In this document: one piece after another, positions 5,741 through 11,061 of the stretch
How positions within the stretch are numbered: the stretch's first letter is position 1
Layout: the number at the start of each line of letters is the position of its first letter
Source: Pseudomonadota bacterium
GTDB taxonomy: Bacteria > Myxococcota_A > UBA796 > SXON01
DNA: 11,061 bases
Reading direction: 5' to 3'
NCBI GenBank assembly: GCA_005776735.1
Contig: SXOM01000466.1
Coordinates: 1-11,061 of the forward strand
Notes under the pieces: generated by a model
The model's input: the letters and a program-made list of their open reading frames with translations, nothing else
Told to the model about the DNA's origin: nothing
Databases searched by the model: none
Program-made: the position numbers and the translations under genes

Positions 5741-7234
5741 ATGGGCCCGACCATGCGCACCCTCCTCACCGTCGCCGCGGGCATCGCGGCGTGGGAGGTC
5801 GTGCGCTGGTGGGCGTGGCGTAGCCTCCGCGAACGCTGGGAGACCAGCATCAGCGAGTGGATGCGTCGTCACGACGTGCGGTTGGACCACTTCCGCTTCG
5901 TCGACCGGTTGTGGGTGCGCCAGTCCCTCTTGCAGGACCCGGAGCTGGACCGCGCCGCGGCCGAGCGGGCGGCGGCGACCGGCACGACCATCGGACAGGT
6001 GCGGCTCCGCATGGAGCAGTGGCTCGACGAGATCGTGCCGATGTTCAACGTCTTCAGCTACTACAAGCTCGGCGGGAACGTCGCGACCGGGGCGGTGCGC
6101 CTGGTGTACGAGCTGGTCTTCGACCAGGAAGGACTGAGCGCCGCCCGGGCCGCGGTCCCACCGGGAGCGGTCACCGTCTACGTGGCCAATCATCGGAGCA
6201 ACGCCGACTACGTGGTTCTTTCCGTCGGCGCGATGAAACAGGTGGCGCTCAGCTACGCGGTCGGCGAGTGGGCGCGGGTGTGGCCGCTGGACAGCTTGTT
6301 CCGCAGCTTCGGCAGCTACTTCGTGCGGCGGGGCGAGAAGGACCCGCTGTACCACCGGGTGCTGAGCCGGTATCTCCAGCTCGTCGCCGCGCGTGGGCTC
6401 ACCACGGCGTTCTTCCTGGAAGGAGCGCTCAGCCGGGATGGCGCGTTCCGCGTGCCGAAGGTCGGCCTGCTCGACTACCTGGTCGGCATCCTGCGGGAAG
6501 ATCCGGCGCGCGAGATCGTCTTCATCCCCGTGGGGCTCAACTACGACCGGGTGCTCGAAGACCGCAACCTGACCGCCGAGACGGCCGAAGCGCCGCCGCC
6601 ACGGGCGTTCGACAAGCTCCGGTCGCTGCTCCGGATGGTGCGGGCGCTCCCCCGGCTCGGGCTGGGCCTCTTCGGGCCGCGGTGGCTGGCGAGCCATCGC
6701 CGCTACGGGTACGCAGCGGTCGAGTTCGGCGCGCCAGTGCGCCTGGGGGCGCTGGTGCCCGACGCCGCACAGGTGGCGCGATTGCCCCGAGAAGAGCGGC
6801 TGGGCCACATCGCGCGCCTCGCCGACGCGCTCCTCGCCGAGGTGGCGCGCGTGGTACCGGCGACGCCGGTCGTGCTGGTGTGCCGAGCCCTCGAAGCAGG
6901 CGCGGACTCGGCGGCGGCGGTGCGGGCCCACGTCCGCGAGCAGATCGCCGCGCTCCGCCAGGCGGGCCGGCCGGTCGCCCAGGGGATGGCGTTTCTGAGT
7001 GTTCGCCGCGCGCGCGCGCACAGCCTCGAAGACGCCCCACGCGAGCTCGACGCCGACATCGTCGACGCGGAGGAGGCGGAGCGCACCGCGGACCTGGCGC
7101 TCGTCCTGCTCACCCGGCGTGGCCTCGTCCGGGTGCGGGAAGACCGACTGGTCGTCTCCGACGCCGATCGGGTGATCGTGCGCTACTACGCCCGCTCGCT
7201 GGACGCGCCGGAGCAGCTCGCCGCGCGGGCCTGA
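5741..7234 (+). CDS. PlsB-like glycerol-3-phosphate acyltransferase family protein
   Basis: 497 aa. All four glycerolipid acyltransferase blocks are present: NHRSNADY (150-157, the HX4D catalytic pair H151/D156), GSYFVRRGEK (191-200), FLEGALSRDG (225-234) and IPVGLNYDR (262-270). Blocks II and IV resemble PlsB (FxxRR, and xPVxxxYDR) more than PlsC. It likely transfers an acyl group to glycerol-3-phosphate or a related acceptor at the inner membrane. An N-terminal hydrophobic stretch (about 6-27) could anchor it. It is much shorter than E. coli PlsB (807 aa), mainly through a shorter region before block I. In block III the Arg of the EGGRSR form is Leu (EGALSR). The start is uncertain: ATG 5741 has only CCGGG upstream, while ATG 5753 has GGGATGGG about 7 nt upstream and would give 493 aa. 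Confidence 0.9.
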   Translation: MGPTMRTLLTVAAGIAAWEVVRWWAWRSLRERWETSISEWMRRHDVRLDHFRFVDRLWVRQSLLQDPELDRAAAERAAATGTTIGQVRLRMEQWLDEIVPMFNVFSYYKLGGNVATGAVRLVYELVFDQEGLSAARAAVPPGAVTVYVANHRSNADYVVLSVGAMKQVALSYAVGEWARVWPLDSLFRSFGSYFVRRGEKDPLYHRVLSRYLQLVAARGLTTAFFLEGALSRDGAFRVPKVGLLDYLVGILREDPAREIVFIPVGLNYDRVLEDRNLTAETAEAPPPRAFDKLRSLLRMVRALPRLGLGLFGPRWLASHRRYGYAAVEFGAPVRLGALVPDAAQVARLPREERLGHIARLADALLAEVARVVPATPVVLVCRALEAGADSAAAVRAHVREQIAALRQAGRPVAQGMAFLSVRRARAHSLEDAPRELDADIVDAEEAERTADLALVLLTRRGLVRVREDRLVVSDADRVIVRYYARSLDAPEQLAARA

Positions 7235-7243
7235 CCAACGCAG

Positions 7244-7320
7244 TGGCGCCCCCGGCGCGGTTCGAACGCGCGACCCCCAGTTTAGGAAACTGGTGCTCTA
7301 TCCAGCTGAGCTACGGGAGC
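7244..7320 (-). tRNA. tRNA-Arg (anticodon CCU)
   Basis: The minus strand from 7320 folds as a full cloverleaf. The acceptor GCTCCCG pairs with CGGGGGC (one U-G pair). The D stem is GCTC/GAGC and the anticodon stem CCAGT/ACTGG. The anticodon loop TTCCTAA gives anticodon CCT. The T stem GCGCG/CGCGC carries the loop TTCGAAC. The discriminator is G (7247) and the 3' CCA is encoded (7246-7244). It reads AGG codons. It lies 21 nt after the stop of the minus-strand lipoprotein gene and converges on the acyltransferase gene, which ends 9 nt away. No inserted element or truncated tRNA copy is visible. Confidence 0.97.
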
Positions 7321-7325
7321 AGTGC

Positions 7326-7341
7326 GCACGCCGTGGCGTGC
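7326..7341 (-). other. inverted repeat between lipoprotein stop and tRNA
   Basis: GCACGCC (7326-7332) and GGCGTGC (7335-7341) form a perfect 7-bp inverted repeat around a 2-nt centre. It directly abuts the TGA of the lipoprotein gene (7344-7342) and ends 5 nt before the tRNA 5' end. The RNA would form a tight hairpin. Without a U-tract it may be a 3'-end stabiliser or a processing feature rather than a terminator. Confidence 0.4.
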
Positions 7342-7824
7342 TCAGAGGGGGGTGACCGACACCGACGAGGTGGTGGAGCCCGCCATCTCGGTGCAGCCGA
7401 TCGTGAGGCGGTCGCTGGCGCCCTTCATCGTGACGGCCCAGGTGCCGGCCGCGTTGGTGTCGAACTCGGTGGTGTAGCCGGCGCCTTCGGCCCAGGCCTT
7501 GACCGACTTGCACACCTCTTCCGGGGTGCCGCCGCCGCTGATGACGATGCTGTCGTTCCCACCGCCTTCGCTGCAGACCATGACCGACGAGCCGGACGGC
7601 GCCGTCAGGCCCTTCTCCTTGAACTTGCCGCACGTGCCCGCGAGGGACGCGCCGCCCGCCGCCACCGGGGCCGCGTCGGCGCTGCCCGAAGAACCTTCAG
7701 ACGGGATCGCATCGGCCGGCACGCCGAGCTCCTCGAGTTGGGAGGTCATGTCGCTGCCACAGCAGCAGCAGGCACCGGCGGCGAAGACGATGACGGAGAC
7801 CGGGAGGAGGAGCTTCACGGACAC
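7342..7824 (-). CDS. predicted lipoprotein with four tandem cysteines
   Basis: 160 aa from GTG 7824-7822; a second in-frame GTG (7818-7816) gives the more typical N terminus MKLLLPVS and may be the true start. Neither has a clear RBS. The signal sequence is hydrophobic to AAGA, then Cys19-22 in a row; any lipidation would be at Cys19, though AGA-C is a weak lipobox. A Ser/Gly/Ala-rich linker runs to about residue 60. The mature domain (about 62-160) holds four well-spaced cysteines (65, 84, 105, 144), possibly two disulphides, in a beta-rich sequence with Gly-rich turns. I do not recognise the domain. The gene precedes tRNA-Arg on the same strand and is divergent from the PHP lipoprotein gene. 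Composition, secretion features and orientation support a real gene. Confidence 0.8.
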   Translation of the reverse strand: MSVKLLLPVSVIVFAAGACCCCGSDMTSQLEELGVPADAIPSEGSSGSADAAPVAAGGASLAGTCGKFKEKGLTAPSGSSVMVCSEGGGNDSIVISGGGTPEEVCKSVKAWAEGAGYTTEFDTNAAGTWAVTMKGASDRLTIGCTEMAGSTTSSVSVTPL

Positions 7825-7844
7825 ACCAGGGAGGCGGCCCCTCT

Positions 7845-7860
7845 ATGGCACATGTGCCAT
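7845..7860. promoter_or_regulatory. perfect 16-bp palindrome between divergent lipoprotein genes
   Basis: ATGGCACATGTGCCAT is identical to its reverse complement over all 16 bases. It lies in the 70-nt divergent spacer, 20 nt before the GTG of the minus-strand lipoprotein gene and 34 nt before the ATG of the PHP gene. Being much richer in A/T than its surroundings, it stands out. A shared operator for a dimeric regulator (TGGCA-N4-TGCCA half-sites) is the simplest reading. The regulator is unknown. Confidence 0.5.
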
Positions 7861-7894
7861 TCCGGCCAGCCCCAGACCGCGCTATGCGCCGGTC

Positions 7895-9211
7895 ATGCTC
7901 GTGTTCCTCGTCGCCTGCAGCTCCGTCCCTACCGACTCGACGGAGCCGGCCTCGCCGGTCCCGTGGAGCCACCAGCGCGCCCCACTCGCCGAGACCACGC
8001 GCGACGGGCAAGCGGTCCGCCGCGCCATCGTGCACCTGCACTCCCCACTGTCCCACGACGCGTGCGACGACCACGAGATGGAGGACGCGCCCTGCCTCGC
8101 CGACCTGCGCGCGGGCTTGTGCGACGCGGCGATCGACTACGCGTTCTTCACCGACCACCCCGCCGAGGCCGCGACCACGCCGTTCGACGGCCTCTTCCAG
8201 GCGCAGGAGGGGGATGAGCGGGTGGATGGCGTGGCGAGCCGCATCACGTGCGAATCGGGCCACCAGCCGCTGTGGTTGGCGGGCATCGAGGACGAGCTGA
8301 TGCCCGTGGGCCTCGACCGACACGTGACCGAGGACGGCGCGGAGAACGATCGCATCTACAACGGCACCGAGGCGGAGACCTTCGATGCCGAGATCGCCGC
8401 CGGCGGCCTCGTGCTCCAGGCCCACACCGAAGGACAGGACGACGAGACGCTCGCGGTACGGCAGGGGCTGGGATTGTCTGGGGTGGAGCTGTTCAACCTG
8501 CACGCCATGGTCGATCCCAACAAGCGCGAGGAAGACCTGGGACTCGAAGCGTTCGCGTACCTCGAGGCCGCGGGCCCGTTCATCTCGGGCGCGAGCCTGG
8601 CCGAGCCGGATCTGGTCTTCCTCGCGTTCTACGAGGAGCAGACCGTGTCGGTCGGCCGGTGGGACACCCTGAACCTCGCGGCGCCCACCCTGGGCACCGC
8701 CGGCACCGACGCGCACGAGAACGCCCTGCCGATGCTGATGACCGACGGGGAGCGGGTGGATTCATTCCGGCGGATGATGTCCTGGTTCGCCAACTACCTG
8801 GTGGTCGACGGCGACGGCCCCGCCGCGGCCGAAGCGGCGCTGCGGGCACGGCGGTCGTACGTGGTGTTCGACGCCCTGGGCGTGCCCACCGGGTTCGACG
8901 TGCGCTACGGAGGTTCGGCGTGGAGCGCCGACGCGGCCGCGGTCGGTGACGTCCTGTCCGTGGCCTGCCCCACGCTCGCGGCCACCAGCCCGACCGACCT
9001 CGCCGAGCCCGACATCGAGGTGCAGGTGCTCAAGGACGGCGCGCCCTGGCAGACGGGGTGCGGCGAATGGACCGTCGCCGATGCGGGCGTCTACCGGGTG
9101 CGCGTCGACATCGTGCCCAACCACCTCCGCACCGCCCTGGACGACCAGGCCGAGTCCCTGGTGCACCGCTACCCGTGGATCTACTCGCAGGCCTTTCGCG
9201 TCGGCGGGTGA
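7895..9211 (+). CDS. PHP-domain metallohydrolase-like lipoprotein
   Basis: 438 aa from ATG 7895, the only standard in-frame start close to the hydrophobic stretch. There is no clear RBS, and the gene may be weakly initiated or leaderless. The signal sequence is only MLVFLVAC, with a lipobox LVAC and Cys8. PHP-type metal-binding motifs appear in order: HLH (47-49) with HD soon after, FTDH (85-88), GIEDE (130-134), QAHTEG (175-180), VELFNLH (197-203) and GTAGTDAHE (267-275). They correspond to the histidine/aspartate clusters of the PHP family of metal-dependent phosphoesterases. A smaller beta-rich domain with two cysteines (C358, C389) covers about 330-438. The protein should sit on the periplasmic side or the outer membrane. 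Its substrate is unknown. Most characterised PHP enzymes are cytoplasmic, so the location is notable. Confidence 0.88.
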   Translation: MLVFLVACSSVPTDSTEPASPVPWSHQRAPLAETTRDGQAVRRAIVHLHSPLSHDACDDHEMEDAPCLADLRAGLCDAAIDYAFFTDHPAEAATTPFDGLFQAQEGDERVDGVASRITCESGHQPLWLAGIEDELMPVGLDRHVTEDGAENDRIYNGTEAETFDAEIAAGGLVLQAHTEGQDDETLAVRQGLGLSGVELFNLHAMVDPNKREEDLGLEAFAYLEAAGPFISGASLAEPDLVFLAFYEEQTVSVGRWDTLNLAAPTLGTAGTDAHENALPMLMTDGERVDSFRRMMSWFANYLVVDGDGPAAAEAALRARRSYVVFDALGVPTGFDVRYGGSAWSADAAAVGDVLSVACPTLAATSPTDLAEPDIEVQVLKDGAPWQTGCGEWTVADAGVYRVRVDIVPNHLRTALDDQAESLVHRYPWIYSQAFRVGG

Positions 9212-9230
9212 CGCGGGACGCACGCCTGGA

Positions 9231-9259
9231 TTGACGGCGGGCCCCGCTCCCGCTACCCT
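9231..9259 (+). promoter_or_regulatory. sigma70-type promoter of the propeller lipoprotein gene
   Basis: TTGACG at 9231-9236, a 17-nt spacer and TACCCT at 9254-9259. It sits 19 nt after the stop of the PHP gene. Transcription would start near 9266, giving a leader of about 15 nt that holds AGGAG (9270-9274), 6 nt before ATG 9281. The architecture matches the promoter at 1091-1119. Confidence 0.6.
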
Positions 9260-9280
9260 GCCCGGACCGAGGAGCCTCGC

Positions 9281-10444
9281 ATGCGCCTGTCCGCGCTCGT
9301 CCTGGCCCTGCCGCTCTCGGCCATCTGGCTCCAGGGCTGCGAGGGTTGCAACCCCGCCACCGACACTCCGAAGCCGGACGAGCCGGCCGCGTTCACCAAC
9401 GACGCGGGGTCGTGGTTGTCGATGGCGGTCACCCCCGACGGCGACCCGGCGATCGCGTACTACGACCGTACGATGGATGCCCTCGGCTACGCCGTGGGCA
9501 CCCTCGACAAGGACGGGAAGGCCACCTGGACGCGGGAGGAGGTCGACTCCTACCCCGACGAGAACGGGCTCAACGCCGGCGACTCCGGGCGCTACGCCAG
9601 CATGGCGATCGACGGGCGGGGTCAGGTGTGGATCGCGTACCAGGACTCGAGCAACAGCGTGCTGAAGGCCGCGCACAAGGCCGATGGTGTGTGGGCGATC
9701 GAGGTCGCCGACATCGGCGGCGGCACCAAGCCCGACGCCGGCCACTGGGCGAGCCTCGCGCTCGACGCCAGCGGCAACCCGGTCATCGCCCATCACGACG
9801 CCGCCACCGGCACCCTGCGCGTGTCGCGCTGGAACGGGAGCGCCTTCGCCGCCGAGGTCGCCGCCGAAGGCGAAGCGTACACGCCGGCGGACACGGGCGC
9901 GGGCGCCGAGACGGTCGACGCGAAGGTCGGCGAGTACGCCCGCCTGCTCATCGCGGCGGACGGCACCGAGTACGTGGCCTACTACGACGCGGCGTGGGGC
10001 GCGCTGCGCCTCGCCACCAAGAGCGGCGGCGCGTGGTCGGTCACCACCGTCGACGACGCGGGCGACGTGGGCCAGTGGCCGTCCATGGTGCTCGACGGCG
10101 GCACCCTGTGGATCGCCTACCACGACGTCGCCAACCAGGACCTGAAGGTCGCCCACGGCACGCCTGGCGACTTCAGCGTCGAGACGATCGACGACGGGAA
10201 CCACGTCGGCGCCGACACCGCCATCTTCCTCGACGACGGCGCGGTGGGCATCGTCTACCAGGATGCGTTCGCCAACGACATGAAGTTGGCCCGCCACTCC
10301 GGTGGGGCGTGGTCGGTCGAGAAGGTCTCCGGCGACCAGGGGGCGCTCGGGTTCCACAACGAGACCGTGCGCATCGGCAGCAAGCGCTACGCCGCCTGCT
10401 ACGACTTCACTGCACGCGCCGTGTACTTCTCCGCCCTGCCCTAG
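9281..10444 (+). CDS. predicted seven-bladed beta-propeller lipoprotein
   Basis: 387 aa from ATG 9281, with AGGAG 6 nt upstream. The signal peptide ends in the lipobox LQGC, so Cys20 is the predicted lipidation site; Cys23 follows. The mature protein consists of seven repeats, each with a small-residue turn, a SMAxDxxG-type strand, an IAYxD strand and a strand of the ALRLA/LKVAH type, usually closed by AWSVE-like sequence. The IAYxD elements are at about 58, 118, 169, 232, 278, 324 and 371. Spacing is 46-63 residues, and blades 4-6 are very regular (46-47). The seventh blade lacks its last strand, which the N-terminal segment before blade 1 could supply to close the ring. Such propellers usually bind ligands or partner proteins; no catalytic residues are recognised. 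The MBL-fold gene starts 9 nt after its stop. Confidence 0.85.
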   Translation: MRLSALVLALPLSAIWLQGCEGCNPATDTPKPDEPAAFTNDAGSWLSMAVTPDGDPAIAYYDRTMDALGYAVGTLDKDGKATWTREEVDSYPDENGLNAGDSGRYASMAIDGRGQVWIAYQDSSNSVLKAAHKADGVWAIEVADIGGGTKPDAGHWASLALDASGNPVIAHHDAATGTLRVSRWNGSAFAAEVAAEGEAYTPADTGAGAETVDAKVGEYARLLIAADGTEYVAYYDAAWGALRLATKSGGAWSVTTVDDAGDVGQWPSMVLDGGTLWIAYHDVANQDLKVAHGTPGDFSVETIDDGNHVGADTAIFLDDGAVGIVYQDAFANDMKLARHSGGAWSVEKVSGDQGALGFHNETVRIGSKRYAACYDFTARAVYFSALP

Positions 10445-10453
10445 GCGCTGCCG

Positions 10454-11061
10454 ATGTTCGCGCTCGCTTTGCTGCTCCTCGCGGCGCTCGCGAACGCGGG
10501 CGAGCTCGTGGTCGACGTGCTCGACGTCGGTCAGGGCGACGCCATCCTCATCCGGACGCCGGCCCAGAAGACCATCCTCATCGACGCAGGCGACAAGGGC
10601 TCCGGCGTGGTCGAGCAGATGACCCGCCTCGGCGTCGACCACCTGGACATGGTGGTGGCGACGCACCCGCACGCCGACCACATCGGCTCGATGGAGGCGG
10701 TGGTGCGCGCGCTCCCGCCCAAGGTGTACCTCGACAACGGCCTGAGCCACACCACCCAGACCTACGCGAGCCTGATGACGGCGGTCGAGGCCAACCCCGC
10801 GATCGCGTACAAGACCGCGCAGCGCGGGCAGGTGTTCAACCTCGACGACGGCGCGCGGCTCGAGGTGCTGTTCCCGGACACGAGCCAGCCCTTCCGGGGT
10901 ACCCGGTCCGACCTCAACAGCAACAGCGTCGTCCTGCGCCTGGTCCACGGCGACGATTGTTTCTTGTTTCCGGGCGACGCCGAGGAGCCGACCGAGCGGG
11001 CGCTCATCGAAGCGCAGATGGGCGCGTGCGACGTGCTCAAGGTCGCGCACCACGGCGGCCG
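10454..11061 (+). CDS. exported ComEC/Rec2-type metallo-beta-lactamase-fold protein (3' end beyond the window)
   Basis: 202 residues are visible from ATG 10454; the reading frame is open at the right edge. A short signal peptide (MFALALLLLAALANA, cleavage before GE) predicts export. The domain begins with VVDVLDVGQGDAILI (19-33), the signature start of the ComEC C-terminal MBL domain and of ComEC-like hydrolases. The metal-binding motif THPHADH follows (70-76: H71, H73, D75, H76), then LFPGDAE (171-177) and VLKVAHHGG (194-202), all typical of this subfamily. There is no sign of the ComEC membrane channel, so this is a stand-alone secreted MBL-fold protein, perhaps a nuclease or phosphodiesterase. 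That activity is inferred from family relatives. It lies 9 nt after the propeller gene with no own promoter visible, so co-transcription is likely. Confidence 0.92.
   Translation, partial: MFALALLLLAALANAGELVVDVLDVGQGDAILIRTPAQKTILIDAGDKGSGVVEQMTRLGVDHLDMVVATHPHADHIGSMEAVVRALPPKVYLDNGLSHTTQTYASLMTAVEANPAIAYKTAQRGQVFNLDDGARLEVLFPDTSQPFRGTRSDLNSNSVVLRLVHGDDCFLFPGDAEEPTERALIEAQMGACDVLKVAHHGG

Noticed and set aside
7244..7320. tRNA-Arg as an attachment site for an integrated element
   Set aside because: There is no integrase, no duplicated tRNA 3' end and no change in composition on either side within the window.
7846..7859. TGGCAC at the palindrome as a sigma54 (-24) element
   Set aside because: The matching TTGC (-12) element is absent at the required spacing; the following GC is 3 nt too close.
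9281..10444. internal repeats of the propeller gene as DNA-level tandem repeats
   Set aside because: The repetition is at protein level with diverged codons and unequal spacing; no long identical DNA units are seen.
8762..11053. 763-codon minus-strand open frame opposite the PHP, propeller and MBL genes
   Set aside because: It has shadow composition (Val/Gly/Arg/His), covers three well-supported genes and has no RBS or motif.

Overview
The window is very GC-rich, bacterial and almost fully coding. Its traits point to a member of the Myxococcota (former Deltaproteobacteria) or a close relative: several secreted lipoproteins, a signalling ATPase fused to TPRs, a DUF2934 protein, and vertebrate-like SDR and PlsB-like enzymes. 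This placement is inferred from style, not from a marker gene. No insertion sequence, integrase, CRISPR array or phage gene was seen.

Layout. (1) Positions 1-1009, minus strand: a small lipoprotein gene overlaps a MoxR-type AAA+ ATPase gene by 4 nt; the ATPase gene runs off the left edge. (2) Positions 1010-1145: a divergent promoter region with a good sigma70-type promoter (TTGACG-N17-TACATT) for the plus strand. Its -35 is one arm of an inverted repeat. (3) Positions 1146-5194, plus strand: an 836-aa STAND-like protein with a degenerate P-loop and a TPR tail, an SDR oxidoreductase starting 1 nt after it (both on TTG starts), then a periplasmic DUF3365 c-type haem protein. (4) Positions 5340-7234, plus strand: a 99-aa DUF2934 protein, a GC-rich palindromic spacer, and a PlsB-like acyltransferase. 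(5) Positions 7244-7824, minus strand: a lipoprotein with four tandem cysteines, followed by tRNA-Arg(CCU) with an encoded CCA. (6) Positions 7825-7894: a short divergent spacer holding a perfect 16-bp palindrome. (7) Positions 7895-11061, plus strand: a PHP-domain lipoprotein; then, behind its own TTGACG-N17-TACCCT promoter, a predicted seven-bladed beta-propeller lipoprotein and an exported ComEC-type metallo-beta-lactamase-fold protein cut by the right edge.

How they fit together. Most products act at or beyond the inner membrane: four lipoproteins, one haem protein and one exported hydrolase. The STAND/SDR pair is probably co-translated, and the propeller and MBL genes are probably co-transcribed. 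I see no complete, clearly new defence or biosynthetic system. The most unusual items are the ATPase that has lost key nucleotide-handling residues, the very short lipoprotein signal sequences, the four-cysteine lipoprotein next to a tRNA, and the 16-bp palindrome between divergent lipoprotein genes.
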